Positions 24,935 through 38,106 are shown, counted from the first letter of the stretch. The stretch: 64,000 nt of DNA from Oenanthe sinensis (GCA_028671895.1 CM053794.1:40626501-40690500); one strand, 5' to 3'. Numbers and translations are program-made. The notes: generated from the sequence alone by a model not told the origin.

Positions 24935-25257
24935 TAGCATCTCCGATAGGTGCAAAAAACAATGCTAAAGTGTCATATAAGATGATGTGGCATAACACTC
25001 TTGTTAACACTTTATTAGAGTGAGAGGGGTGCCAACCAAAGTTGAGCACATTAAAAATGTGTTACATCACATTAAAGTCATGCACATTTATACATAGTAT
25101 TAATTATATATGTATCAAAAATTGGCAACTTTGAGTGGAGTAAAATTTTCTAGAAAGTGTGCCAAAATATTATTGAAGAAAGATAAAATATTTTATTAAT
25201 TTTTTTTGATGATTTGTCAATATTGACAACTTTAATTAGCACCCATTGCAGATACTC
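24935..25257. mobile_element. Tourist-like (PIF/Harbinger) MITE (323 bp)
   Basis: The ends are imperfect inverted repeats of about 19 bp (tagcatctccgataggtgc and gcacccattgcagatactc), flanked by TAA at 24932-24934 and 25258-25260. The paralogous flank near 29025 lacks this segment, which gives an empty-site comparison. A 3-bp TAA target and this TIR style fit Tourist elements. Confidence 0.75.
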
Positions 25258-25355
25258 TAATACAACAATTATGTGCAATTATGCCACCAATAGAGGCAGT
25301 AATTCTTATTCGTGAATCGTAACTTTTGCATCTCTATATTTTTTGGGTAAATCTG

Positions 25356-25600
25356 TGTGTATATAGAAGCAGATTCCAAATATCAGGTAGTCCAGGCAAA
25401 CACCAGTGGCTATACAGTCTTGTATTTTATAGCCACCAATTCCATAATAAGCTGATGGGTGCCCGGCCATCTATTCTTAGTTGTGACAAGCCTGTTATGT
25501 CCAGCAAATACACCTCCTTCCTCATTCCACTCAACACACTCTTTAGCACTAGTTCTGCTAGCTGGATGCACGGTACCTTTGCGAGAATTTTCTTATTATA
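25356..25600 (-). pseudogene. Orphan last exon of a TBL gene
   Basis: This matches exon 5 of the third TBL gene (29146-29428) better than that of its neighbour. It carries several small insertions (2-4 bases) and a deletion of about 26 bases near its 5' end. No other exons accompany it. It ends at about 25604, where sequence homologous to the 3' flank of the next gene starts. It is best explained as the truncated end of a tandemly duplicated block. Confidence 0.8.
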
Positions 25601-25781
25601 TATTCATGACATTTTCGTAGAATGAAGTCGTAATTTATAAACAAGACTTGTGCATTGAAAAAATAATATCGCAACCACAATTACTGAAGTATGCTGCCGT
25701 TAAGCAGCAATGATTATTATTTGTGGATTGTAAAATTAGAGTTTCATGAACTTTTTGTAAACTTGTATTGATAAAAGTTGA

Positions 25782-27641
25782 TTAATTTGGAATGAGATAT
25801 GTGTATAGAATCTGGTTCCAAACATCAGGTACTCCAGGCAAACACCAGTGGGTACAGTCAGGAAACTTGTTGCCTCCAAATCCATAAACTGATGGGTGTC
25901 CATCTATTCTTAGTTGTGACAGGCCTGTTATGTCCAGCAAATACACCTCCTTGGTTCCACTCAATACTCTTTCTAGCACTGCTTCTGCTGGATGGCTAGT
26001 TCCTTTTGGGGTTGGCCCAGGTAATGGTGTGATTGCGCCCAAACATCCTTTTGGCTTGCTGTTTAATCATTTAATCTTTTACTCGTCATATATATTCATC
26101 CACCTTGTAAACACAATCTTACTTTCTAAGAATCATTGATAAACAAAAAAGAAGAGTTAAGTACCTTGCATGATCAGGAGAAACAGCTTGAAAGATTAGT
26201 TTGGTTTTTCTAGGATCAACTCTAGAGTTGGCCCATTTGGCCCATGTTTTCATTGCTTTCTCGTATGCAACTAGACGGTTCATGTCTTTGTATGTGGAAT
26301 TTCCTTCTCGAATAAAATCCCAACTGCGAAAAACAAAATAAGAATTAATTGAATCGCATCAAAATTTGCACACAATATTTTGTATTCTGAATCGATCACA
26401 AATCGAAAATCCCTTGTTTCACTTGAACAATAGATAGGATGGCGCCTTACAGTTGCTTAGTACTCCCGGTGTGAAACCACCAATGCCACGAGTCAAAAAT
26501 CAACATGTCCATTCCCTCCCACAGATGACGACTATCTTTTACCGAGTCTATGTACATAACTCGTCCAATTTTCTCGCTTCTAATGTCAACGAGATAGGCA
26601 TTTCGAGAGAACAACAAGGAAACTTTGTAATCCTGGCAAGTGATGAACGCATTAAAAGTGAGCGCTTAGCATAAACTCAGCATTAATATAGTCGTGAATT
26701 AATGTTTAGAAAGTCATGAGGGATGATATGGTCTAACCGGAAATGTGAAATTAGAAACACCAGCAATCCTATTGGAAATATATGGGGCATGGGGCACTTC
26801 TGTATGGAGCATGCAAGTGAGAGATTGCCACTGGTTCAGACTCAATGAGTCTCCTACAAACATGACTTGTTTTCCTCTTAATTTCTTCAGAAATTCTCTT
26901 CCGTCAAACCTAGAGAGTGAGAGAACAAAATCAACACTATATAGATGCTTATTAAAAACTTCCATAATTATATAAATTAAAATTTTTGGACCAACAAATT
27001 TTATTATTTTATCAAAATTATATAGATATTTTCTTTATTATGTAGAACTTGAAATAATATTAATTTATTGCAGAATATCAATTTATCAATTACGTATTAA
27101 TATATTTTTTCATTTCAATCTACCATCTATATTATTACAAGTAATATCATCAATTGCAAATATTTATTAGAGTAAACACAAAGTATTGAGATTATAGTTG
27201 TTTTAAAGATATGCATGTAACATGCATCAAATTGTTATATAACCGATTTAATTAGTACATCACAGATCTGTAACAGGATGAAAGATCGGGGAGCCAACCC
27301 GGATACAAATTTATAATAAAAAAATTAAATTAAATTCTAATAAATAAATAAAATAAGCGACAAAAAACAAAACTGATATTAGTTATAATGAATAACCTTG
27401 GTAAATTACAAGCAGTGGGCTGCCATCTGTAATGGAGATAATATTTATCAGGACGGCCATTGTTCTGGCAATCGAACTCTTTGCTCTCTAGGAAAGGACA
27501 GGCAGCAGGATCATAAACGGGTAATGAAGGATCAAACACCCACTTCCCTTGATATATATTACATGACCCTGTTGCAGCACCTTCTATTTCAGCAACTAAT
27601 ATGATGAGTAACACAATAGCCGCAATACTAAAGCCAGCCAT
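25782..27641 (-). CDS. Trichome birefringence-like (TBL/DUF231) protein, intact copy 2
   Basis: TBL proteins are Golgi enzymes that O-acetylate cell-wall polysaccharides such as xylan, xyloglucan or pectin. Five exons: 27397-27641, 26738-26909, 26451-26632, 26165-26323 and 25782-26058. Together they give 1035 nt and 344 aa in a continuous frame. Residues 1-21 are hydrophobic (signal peptide or anchor). The N-terminal TBL domain (CNIYQGKWVFDP, FDCQNNGRPDKYY) is followed by the PC-esterase motifs: GDSL (Ser about 103) and DCTHW (Asp about 320, His about 323), the expected catalytic triad. SWHWW is also present. The short N-terminus suggests the TBL37-43 type subgroup, but substrate cannot be told from sequence. 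The gene is nearly identical in exons 2 and 5 to the dead copy downstream. Confidence 0.92.
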
Positions 27642-29145
27642 GTGAGAAAAGAGAGAGGGCTCTACGTAAATGTGATCAGTTGAGAACGAGTTATTTTTGT
27701 TTGTATATTTATGCTCCCTGATGTCTATTCCTCGTTAATATCGGGATATTATTTTGATGCAATAAATTCAGGTACTTTATTACATATTCTTTTTCTACTA
27801 GTGTAAGAAACTAATTAGGTGGTAGTTGTATATTCTAAGTTAGAGTAATTATTTTCGTTTCTTGTTTTGAAATTGATCAAGAAGCGATCTGATATCTTCT
27901 AAATTTTGCTTTAAATGTAAGAACAAATTCTGGTATTGAATACTTTTTGTTGGAAAATTAATTTATAGGTAGAATAGATTTAACTTGGATTTTCGTGATC
28001 TTTCAAGAAAAACTTGGACCTTCATGATTATTTTAATATGTACAATTAAATATAAACCGGTTTTTATACTCGTGCAAATTTTAGCTTCTTTTTTTTATCT
28101 CCAGAATAATATAAGGGATAACTTAAAGTAAAACTTGGCTTGATTTTTAAAACTTAATACTCTCTCTCTCTGTGCCATATTTTTTTCTTCTAATTTTGAC
28201 TTTTTAAAGTCAAATTTATTTAACTTTGTCTAGTAATTTAAAAATATTTATTTATAATTTTATGAATTTACAAATTGGATCATAAAATAAGACAAGAATT
28301 ATGAGACGGGGAGAGTATATAATTAATTTTAAGTCTTGTAGAAAAAAAAAATCATAAATTGTGATTTTACTTTGAAATAAAATTAATTATTAGTTTGAAT
28401 GAATGATAGTTACTCATATTAGTATGAACAATAATGAAAACACACATGGCTGAGTAACATTAAATGTTAGAAAGAAGTGAAAATTAAAGTTTTAGTGTGT
28501 ACCCATGAAAACACAATAGAAAACCCCCTTAAAAATTTAGTAACTAAATAAAAATAGAGTCTGACAAAAAAAAATAGTGTGATTCAATCAGACGCGGCCT
28601 TTAGTCGGTGAAAAAAGAGTTCCAGTAATAAGAATTTTGATCACTACTAGTCGATAATCTTAGAACTTTCCCATGTTAAATGGCTGCATTCAATTATTCA
28701 TCTCATATTACTGCTTGACATATGCTTCGAAGCGGTGGAGGTGGAGGCTGGAACCACCAAATTTATGTCAGTGTATATCATCCTGCCTGGAAAAGGAACA
28801 GGGATTTGTACATAACGCCTTGAAAGGGCTTGGCTGCTAGCTTCTCATTCATGTAATCATGTAACGAGTTGAATATGTGCATGCATAGAATTAGTCTGTA
28901 GACGTACATAGCAAATGCATTCTACATTTCTACTTGGTGTAATCGATCTCTTCTTTATATATAATTAAGGTATAAATACTTGCAAATTAAGTTCATAAAC
29001 AACTTTTGCATTTAGAGAAACAATACAGCAATTCTGTGCAATAGTGCCGCCAATAGAAGCAGTGATTCCTATTCGCAAATTGTGACTTTTCCATTTCTAT
29101 ATTTTTTTGGTAAATTTGTATTGATGAATGTTGATATATTACTAG
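27642..29145. other. Spacer between TBL copies 2 and 3
   Basis: It contains the 5' flank of copy 2 (27642-28000), a Stowaway MITE (28160-28315) and the 3' flank of copy 3 (about 28735-29145). I see no gene. Confidence 0.6.
28160..28315. mobile_element. Short Stowaway MITE (156 bp), same family as 20371-20635
   Basis: It starts ctctctctctctgtgccata and ends tatgagacggggagag, with TA flanks. Its interior matches the left and middle part of the 265-bp element at 20371 but lacks its (AT)n-containing right half. It looks like an internally deleted relative. Confidence 0.75.
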
Positions 29146-32100
29146 CTAGGGAAGAAGAGTTGTGTATAGAAGTTGATTCCAAGTATCAGGTAGTCCTGGC
29201 AAACACCAGTGACTACAGTCTGGTATTTTATAGCCACCAATTCCATAAGCTGATGGGTGCCCATCTATTCTTAGTTGTGACAAGCCTGTTATGTCCAGCA
29301 AATACACCTCCTTCCTCATTCCACTCAACACTCTCTTTAGCACTAGTTCTGCTGGATGCACAGTTCCTTGTGGGCTTAGCTCACGTAAAGGTACCTTTGC
29401 GCCCAAACAATTAATTCCATTCCGCCCACTGAAAACTTTAACTCGTCAATTATCATCCATTTTGTAGAAGAATAGTGAAAATTCGATTTGATTCGTACAC
29501 ATCATTACATAATTTGATTTGACTAATACATGTATAACGTTAAGCTCAACTTTATCTGTGACCCGATGCACCAAATATATTTGATTAGGTTCTTTTATTA
29601 TGTGTATAAAGTTGACATTATTAATAAACACTAATAGAAAAGGAGTTACCTGGCATGATCAGGAGAAACACCTTGAAAAATTACTTTGGTTTTTCTAGTA
29701 TCAACTCTGGAGTTCACCCATCTGGCCCATGTGTATAATGCTTTCTGGTATGCAACTAGGCGGTTCATGTTTTCGTATGTAGCATTTCCTTGTCGAATAA
29801 CATCCCAACTGCAAAATGATGATTAAAAAAAAAAGTTAATTACCATCAAAATTGCAAATTATTCTGCATCAGTACCAGAATAGAGATCCCTCATTTCACT
29901 TGAATGATGGGTGGCCTTACGGTTGTTGTCTTCCGACATGAAGCCACCAATGCCATGAGTTAAAGATCAACACGTCCATCCCCTGCCACAGTTTACGACT
30001 ACCTTCTACCGAGTCCAAGTCAAGAACCCGTCCAATACTCTCACTTTTAATGTCAACAAGAAATGCATTCCTCGAAAATAGCAAGGATATTTTGTAGTCC
30101 TGCCGATTGTTGTATGAATCAAGAGTGAGCTTAAAATAAAACTAGCATTAATGTGGTTTAATCATATATTATATTCCAACAAATATTTCTTAATAATAAT
30201 GTTGTGAACGATTATTTCAATCATTCAACAGGGAAACTGATATTATTAGATTATAGTACTTGAGTGCTATATAGAAAGTGAGGGATAATTTTATAACCGG
30301 AAATGTGAAATTAGAAAGGCCCTCAATCGTCTTGGAAACATATGGGGCTTGGGGCACTGATGTATGAAGCATGCAAGTCAGCGATTGCCACTGATTCAGA
30401 CTCAATGAGTCTCCTACAAACATGATTTGCTTTCCCCTGAATTGCATCAAAAACTCTCTACCGTTGAACCTAAAAAAACAACAAAAAATATTAAATTTTA
30501 AATTGTACGAATGAATATAAAAAATTCGAAAATTTAATGTTTTAACTTGGTAAAGGAACACAGCACAAGTAAAATCAGGTGTAATGAGAAAAATCAATGA
30601 ATGGAGAATAGCTTTCTGGTCCAAGTTAGTGCTATACTGCTATGCACCGTGCAATATTTTCTTTAACATGTCAGAAATTTCGACATAAAAACAAGGTAAT
30701 TTATAGTGTCGGTCCACAATAGGTCACGATTATACGAGTAGTATGTTAATGTGAAACGAGAGAGAAACACAGCTACATGATTGTTTCTTTCAGAAGATAG
30801 AGAATCTATCTGTGACTTGATAAAAAACAAGAACTCGCTTAAATTTTTGAAATATTTGCGGTGTGTGGTCAATTTTTATTAACTTCAGGTCTTAGTTGTT
30901 GAAAACTAGATATGATGATGTATTTATAAAATTAAATTTAAAATATAATAATTTATTTCTAGTTCGTGATTGTGAAAATAAATTTTGTCAAATTTATGTA
31001 CACTATTTCGGCAAAATCTACTCTTTGAAACTTAATGTTGCTCATTCTCGAAAATTCAATAAAAGAATAAGTCACTTATTAGTTGTAATATTTTGACACC
31101 TCTTGTTAATAAAGATGTTCTGTACCACATAAATATTTTGGCATCGAGATGCACTATGAATAATGCAAGAAAGGTTGCTAACTACGAGCTAGTCATGCGT
31201 ATACTCCATGTACATTACTGTTTAGACGTCAACAAGTTTACATCACCAAAGCAGTGACACCATCTAGGCATCTACATTATTAATCACATATTGCAATTGC
31301 AGATAAACGACAATTTTCTTAATTATTAGTTCTTATCTTTACTAATCATAGTCATCGCTGAAAGATGCATGCATGGGTAGTATTTATACAACGAAATAGG
31401 ATTATCTACTCAGTCACGGAACTAGTCAGCAATGATCCCGAAAGCGCCTCAAGATTAGTGAGCACTTCTTAATTTCCTTTATAAAAACATATTTATTGTT
31501 ATCCTTTCAAGTATCTGTTACTCTCTCCGTCCTTCCATTTTGACTTTTTTATAGTTAAATTGACTAATGTTTGAATGAAAATTAAAAATTGTTCTTTTAT
31601 GATTTTAAAAAATTAAAAAATATATTTTAAAGTAGATTATATATATATTTTCAACAATATAAAATATTATTATTTTTCAATTATATGATGAGTCAATTTG
31701 ACTGCAAAGTAGATATTTAAATAGGGACGGAGGGTGTATATATATAAACCTTAAAATTAATGTGAATTAAATAAATTACATATTTAGTAGGGTTCCCGGT
31801 TCATGGTGATTTTACGCGGGTACGCCTCCCTGTCTAGTAGCGTCAGTGTTTCTACCAGTTGTCTCCAGTAAGCATCTCAAGACGGAAAAAGATGGATCCA
31901 GGTATTATATTTGGACTTATAGTATATGATAAATAAACAAGTCGAATAATATTATTTATATGTTATTATAAATTAAGTTTATTTAAAATTAACAGACAAT
32001 GAGTACTTTTCTAATTGGCATTATTAATATAGATAACATATACATGTGTGTATGATCAATGATTAATCATTCTTAGTTCTTACCTTAGAACTACTAAAAC

Positions 32101-33300
32101 GTAGTGCTTTGCTTTATTAAGGTTGCTGACAAGTGACAACCTAGTTGATGCTCAACCTTTGGGAAACGTGGGACTATTCTTAGCGATAACAAAGTGTAAA
32201 GTAATTGTGAGAATTGGTGTACGCCAATCATCATAAATTATTAAATACACCGACGGCGGCTGTTTTTCTAAGTGCAGTCTCGTTTGACTTATAAGGACGG
32301 CTAAACTCATACGTACTCTATATATAATATATCATGGTATTTAATTTTCAAATATAGTTTATATGAATGCAATCATGTATAATAATTTCCAAATAGTCTC
32401 TTAATATATTACTGAAATATCACTTAAAAAGGTACTTCTAATATCGATCCTGATTACAACTATTAATTTATACTCTCATGTCCTTAATTATTTAGTAATT
32501 TGTTTTTTTGAACTTATTTTAACATGCATAAAATAATTATTTACAAATTTTTTTATAATTTTTTTCTAAATAAATATTTAAATACTAAATTTTCGTTTAG
32601 AAAAAAGTTAAAAAAAATGAGAAATCTTGGGACACGGGATATTGTTCTTATTTGTATAAATATTAGTAGAATATTTGTGAGTAATAATAATTACAGTATA
32701 ATTTTCCGTAAATCATTAGGTTAACTATCGTTTTCAATTCATTTCTATAATACGCTAGTATATATATTACCACAACACCACCGTTAGATTGCCAATAATT
32801 TGCTCGTATTCAATATGTACTCCCGGTCTCTCCATATACATGTATAGTACTCATGAATTGAACATTAAACTAAATGTTACTATAGCCAACCATTCAATAT
32901 ATATATAAACATAAATGATCGAGGTCGTTTCAGTTATGAAATTTTAACTCAATGGAAATGAGAATAATTATATTTCAGAGGTACGATTGTGAAAGAGTGA
33001 ATATATATAGTAAAAAGAGAGAATTAAGGGAAGGAATTAAAACCTTGGTAAATTACAGGCAGTGGGTTGCCATCTGAAATGGAGATAATATTTATCGGGA
33101 CGGCCATTTCTCTGGCAATCGAACTCTCTGCTCTCTAAGAAAGGACACTTAGCAGGATCATAGAGTGGATATGAAGGATCAAACACCCACTTCCCTTGAT
33201 ATATATTACATGATGATCCTGTTACAACACCTTGTGCATGTGCTTCTTTTGCCACCACAATTATTAGTATTGCAACAGCCGCAATATTAAAGCCACCCAT
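29146..33300 (-). CDS. Trichome birefringence-like (TBL/DUF231) protein, intact copy 3
   Basis: A predicted wall-polysaccharide O-acetyltransferase of the secretory pathway. Five exons: 33044-33300, 30298-30469, 29921-30099, 29650-29808 and 29146-29428. They total 1050 nt and 349 aa with the same intron positions as copy 2. The ATG at 33300 is preferred over an in-frame GTG one codon upstream. It has a hydrophobic N-terminus (about 1-24), CNIYQGKWVFDP, GDSL (Ser about 107), SWHWW and DCSHW (Asp about 326, His about 329), so the catalytic set is complete. Intron 1 is expanded to 2.6 kb and contains a Stowaway MITE. It is more divergent from copy 2 than the dead copy is, so it marks an older duplication. 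Confidence 0.92.
31521..31736. mobile_element. Stowaway MITE in intron 1 of TBL copy 3
   Basis: The ends are ctctctccgtcc and gggacggagggtg, with TA on both sides, and the interior is AT-rich and partly self-complementary. The length is about 216 bp. Confidence 0.75.
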
Positions 33301-35950
33301 CACAGAATTAAACAGAGAGATAGATAGAGAGATGCGTGAATTATAATGTTTGAGTACGTGTTATCTGTTTGTATTTATACTCACTGATACTGACTCTGAC
33401 TCCTCAGTTGATACATATTGTGGCCTAATTGATGCAAATTTAACATCTTTGTGTATATTTTTCTATTCGAGATATGGAAATTAGTTAGGTGGTACTTAAA
33501 TTTTCTAAATTATTTTTATTTTTCTCGGTGTTTATGGGTTAATTTATACGAACAATTAAAATTTTTAAATGCTTGCCTTTTTGTTAACATCTTATGCTCG
33601 CTCAAGAGTGAAGATGCACGCATCACCCTTTTTTTTATTTGTTAGATCAATTACTTTGATTACAAAATTAATTATCTAATTTTCAAAGGTGATGCGGAAT
33701 ATTATGTGAAATTTTTTTGATTTGTCTTTGTTTGTAATTATAATATTATTCTATATCAATAAATCTATTTCTGAATTTATCTGATTGATCAAATTACATT
33801 TTTTTTTAAAAAGAATCAAAGATACTCATTACTTGAGGTTTTTGGTAGAAATGTTGACTATTTAGTCTGGATCTAGGATTATAGGGGTATCATCTATCGA
33901 CTAGTTAACATGTAAATAGGGATTGATGGAATATTATTTTAAATTTTCGCACACAATTAAATAATCAACCTTGGTCTCATTAAACAAAAACCTTAATTCT
34001 CTGTATTCTTTTTGGAGCCGTCTTCGCTTTTTCTTTCTCAAATATAAATGTCTGGACTTTCACCGGTTTTCTCCCGTGAAAAACCTCAATCTCTTAATTT
34101 TCTTTTATCATTTAATAAAACTTCTTAGATCGAAAATCATAGGAGCATCCGGATTTTCTATCTTCTTCGATCAAACGGATGATTATTCGGTTTCGAGGAG
34201 TCCGGTTTCTCTTATTTTTGTGGTTTTTTTTATTATCTAAAACTTGCTTTTATTTTGTAATTTTAGTTTTAATTTGCAATTTCAATTTGGTTGTAGTCTC
34301 TCATTGGTAACAGTTTTGGTATTTCTTTCATTTGTTTGTGAGAGTATAATTTTTGATTTAGTGATAAAAGTTTTTACAGTATTGTAAATATGGTCGATAG
34401 CTCAAACTGGATTAGCTCCAATTGGATATGGTGAAGCGGGTACGTGTAAATATTTCATCTTCAACAAATGACGTGATTGTATCTTCAAAAAGAATGGATT
34501 AATCGGCCATTGTTTCCAAAAAAAAATTGTTCGACGCGACTTTTTTTAGATGCCATATGATTTTTTATTATTGAATTAATACTTACTCCAAAAAAAAAGA
34601 CTTTGGCCTAATTGATATCCTACAAATAGAAAATGAAAAGTTTATTCGAGGAATATATGCACGCAAATATTTATATTTCTCCTTCCGAACATTTAAAAAA
34701 GTATCCAACTTTAAAGTGAATGGTAAGTGTCAACGAGTTACACTTGTTATTTCAGAAACAAAGTAATAGGTGGGAAACCATAATGATATAAAAAAAAATT
34801 AAGAAAAATGATACTAGTACTAGAATAATGAAGCAATTAACCAAACGGTTGTTGCTTGATTCCGTGCGAGAATTGAGTGCAAGTCTGGCTACTAATTGTG
34901 ATCAGTAGTCTAATCCGTTTCATAACAACCAAAGAAAAAGCAATTAACAGGTACCATGTTGCTATCTATAGACATGGATATACATATATTACATATAAAT
35001 GGAGTGGAAGATGCGTACTTCATTAGTAACATGCTCCTAGCTACTATATATTGAAACTTTGAAGTGCCCAGGGATAAAATATTTCTGGAGCGATAATTTA
35101 TACTATTGTACTGTGTTACTATTTCCTCGTTCATGAATTTAATTTTCTTTCTTGGTAATTAAGTACCAACCTAGTTACTACGAATTTTCTTGTTTTCGCA
35201 GTTGGTACTCCTTTTCACTTAACTATCTGTTCCGCCCAAGTAATTATCACTGAGAATACCAATTAATTGTACCTGTTTCTTATCCTACTACCTCCGTAGC
35301 TAAATTTTTATTTCTAATGCAATGTTATTCTTACACCATTAGTAAAGATCATGAATTTTCCTTTAACTACTATGAATCATCAAAGTTGTTAACCATGAGA
35401 AGTTAATTTTGCTTTTTGTACATGTATTTGGATTTGTGTTGGAAATAAATTGAGTAAAGATATGGATCGATTACAGGGGCTAGATGGATGGACAAAAATG
35501 TAGACCGATTAATCAAGTGATTTGTTTGTTCAGTTTTGTAATTTTCTTTTTAATTAAGTTAGATTTGTTTTTTTCCCGAGGGAATAGTAATTTAGTTGTA
35601 TAAATGCATATAGACTAGGCAGAACTTGGTAGGAAGAACTGCAATGGCTAAGAGCAACCAAGCGAGGTGGTCCATATCCAGCACAAGTTATATTGGAAAG
35701 AGGATCGAAGATGTCACTAGGGTTGATCGAAGAAATTTGCAAGTGTTAAAATTATATGATCCCTCAACGGGGCAGTACCCCTATGGTAGATATATCATAT
35801 TAAGTTGTTTGTTGAATGATAGAAGTGATTTTATATCAACCTAAATTTTAGTGTGATACCTACAATAGGGGTATTGTCCTGTTAGATCCTTCAACTAACA
35901 ATTAAGGTGATACTGATACCGGAGGTCAATGGACAATGGGTAAGCCATTC
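33301..35950. other. Intergenic stretch upstream of TBL copy 3
   Basis: It holds the 5' flank of TBL copy 3 and AT-rich DNA. A stretch at about 35590-35850 has a less biased base composition and open frames on both strands (for example GYGPPRLVALSHCSSSYQVL on minus), but I do not recognise the product. A Phe/Leu-rich frame at 33971-34240 looks noncoding. Confidence 0.5.
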
Positions 35951-35959
35951 TTCTGCCTC

Positions 35960-36076
35960 CCATCAATCAGTAGCCATGGCAGCCATCATGGCGTGACTGT
36001 AGCCATTGGTGTCTTCTGGAGATCTAGATACTTGGAACCAACTACCTTATGTTGTTCTTCTTCAACTACTAACCAT
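35960..36076 (+). pseudogene. Possible TBL C-terminal relict on the opposite strand
   Basis: The plus strand spells pieces of a TBL C-terminus in different frames: HPSI-like, then DCSHWCL, then DTWNQLPY. At least two frameshifts separate them. This matches the end of the DxxH region of TBL proteins but in opposite orientation to the array. The fragment is short, so the call is moderate. Confidence 0.5.
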
Positions 36077-36311
36077 CCCAGTAATAGCTTATTGTAAATT
36101 ATCAAGTTCACCAGTCTCAACATTTTTTAATTCATTCATACATAGGCGCACATATTTATATCTTTTATTGTATTTTTACAACCATCAAACGATATCCTAG
36201 CAGAAATCTTCAACCTTCAGTCATAAACTTTTTATTCATTCAGAGAATCACACATTCATATATTTGTTTGTATCTGCAAAACCATCAAGTGGCAGCACCC
36301 CTGCTGAAATC

Positions 36312-38106
36312 TCATATTTTTGGAATGCTAATCCGTACAAGTCCATTCCTGCAGCAAACAGTATATATAAATTATGAATTAGTGTGGGAAACTGCAAAGT
36401 ATGATTATAGTATAATACTCTAACTTGGTTCCAAAATTCTACGACAACTTTAGTTTATGAACTTTATGGATAAAAATATGATAGCAATAACGGAAGACCT
36501 ACACAAATTCAGCAGAGACGTTGTCCTTGTCCACATTAGTGGGAAGTGGCCATGCAACATGATATGGCCCTTGAAAAATTCCTATCTTGTGATATCCAGA
36601 TATCAGGCTACCAGAAGACTTTGGTACTTTCTGCAGATCTATAGAACGTTTTCCTTTCACAATCAAACTACAGAAGATAAACGTTTCAATGGTACTTAGA
36701 CAATATCAAACTATCGAAAAGTATATATATACTTTCCTTATTGTATAACATAATGTTGATAATTTATGAACGGTAAGTATGAAACTATAACGTTTACCCA
36801 ACACATTTGCCTACCTTTCATTATTAACTTCAACTCTGATGTCTTTGGTACATACTCCAGGAAGTTCAACCAAAAATAAATAATTGTGACCATGCTCCCC
36901 TACATCCATTCTTGGATACCACTCTGTATTATCTATAAGAAATTCACCACAAAAAGTCAAAAACAGAGAAGGTATACTTAGAAATTAGGATCCAAACTTG
37001 AGTGCATATAATCCCTCAGCTCTGTGTCTAATAGTTTAAAATGGAGGGCAAAGTAACAAACACACATCAATGCAAATATGTTTCCTACCCAAACTTGTAC
37101 CAAAGGGCAACATAAGCTCCCTGAGAACAAGATGGCATGGGCATGATTCTTTGTAAAATATGAATTCATAAATTCTATACATGTGTTCTGTACCACTAGA
37201 CTTGGAAGCATCTTTAGTATCTTCAAAGCAGAACATGTTTTCGTGTCCACTGTAAGGTCGAGCAAACCTAGGTGGCTCAGATGCAGAAAATTTGTAGTCT
37301 TGCCCAACAGGTCGAGAAAACAAGGGCTCTTCCTTAGATTTTTGATATCTTTCTATTGAAGCGTTAATACTCATGAATGGGATACCCTGGTTTCCAGACT
37401 TGCCAGTGTAATGTTGTTGCTGTTTCATTCAAATAAATATGGAAAAATAAGCCAGAGCAGCTTCGAGTTAGGCCTTAAGAAATTAGTTATTAAATACTAT
37501 CCGTGATATATAAATCAAACAGAACAAAAGTTTACGCACCTGTGTTTCTGCTGAGACTTGCCTCGTAAAACAAGCTTGAGAACTGGATCCTTGCCTGGCA
37601 AAATTTAGTTTGTTATGGCGCCTTTGTGTGAAAGAGGTTAGACTGCTGCTGCAGTTCTGTTACACAATATATCAGTAGCTGAATTATAAATGAACAACTA
37701 GGTATACAGTATAACTTATTGCAGCCTTCTTTTCTTCTGGTAACGATTATCAAGATTTATATGACTTGATGACTTGTTGATGTAAAGAAAAAATAAAACA
37801 GTATATCAAGCACTAACTCAATCCAAATTAGCTGGCAGGGCTCTATAGTCATCTCTCACACTTGTAAACTAATATCGATCACCTCCTTGCCGTAATGGAT
37901 GCGTGAGTGTGACACTTAACGCCCCTCATATTAGCAAGGTAAATCATTTGGCCTTTCATTTTACATATATTAGACATAGTACAGACTACAGAATGAGAAT
38001 ACATAACAGAAACCGTGAAACCTATATTTAATTTAAATGCATGAGTGTAAAAGGCAGCGATCATGCTCACTCTCCGCCTGGACACTTGAGTGTCTTCCAT
38101 GCTCAT
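36312..38106 (-). CDS. HSP20-like protein with C-terminal alpha-crystallin domain
   Basis: Six exons: 38071-38106, 37540-37656, 37089-37419, 36815-36932, 36503-36667 and 36312-36348. They total 804 nt and give 267 aa with intron phases that fit. The first 160 residues are polar, Ser- and Gln-rich, and not similar to a known domain. From about 162 to the end the sequence follows an alpha-crystallin domain: WYPRMDVGEHGHNYLFLVEL, PGVCTKDIRVEV, ERLIVKGKRS, GPYHVAWPLP and a terminal ISIPKI. It is not a classic small HSP, since the long N-terminal extension and multi-exon structure resemble the plant ACD-containing proteins of unknown role. A pyrimidine-rich tract ending in CAG just upstream of the chosen ATG suggests a 5'UTR intron. 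The client range is unknown. Confidence 0.82.

Noticed and set aside
30217..30624. A 135-residue minus-strand frame covering TBL copy 3 exon 2
   Set aside because: It reads through both splice sites; only 30298-30469 is conserved between the paralogs.
33971..34240. Plus-strand 89-codon frame
   Set aside because: It has Phe/Leu/Ser-rich composition, no domain and no splice context; likely chance.
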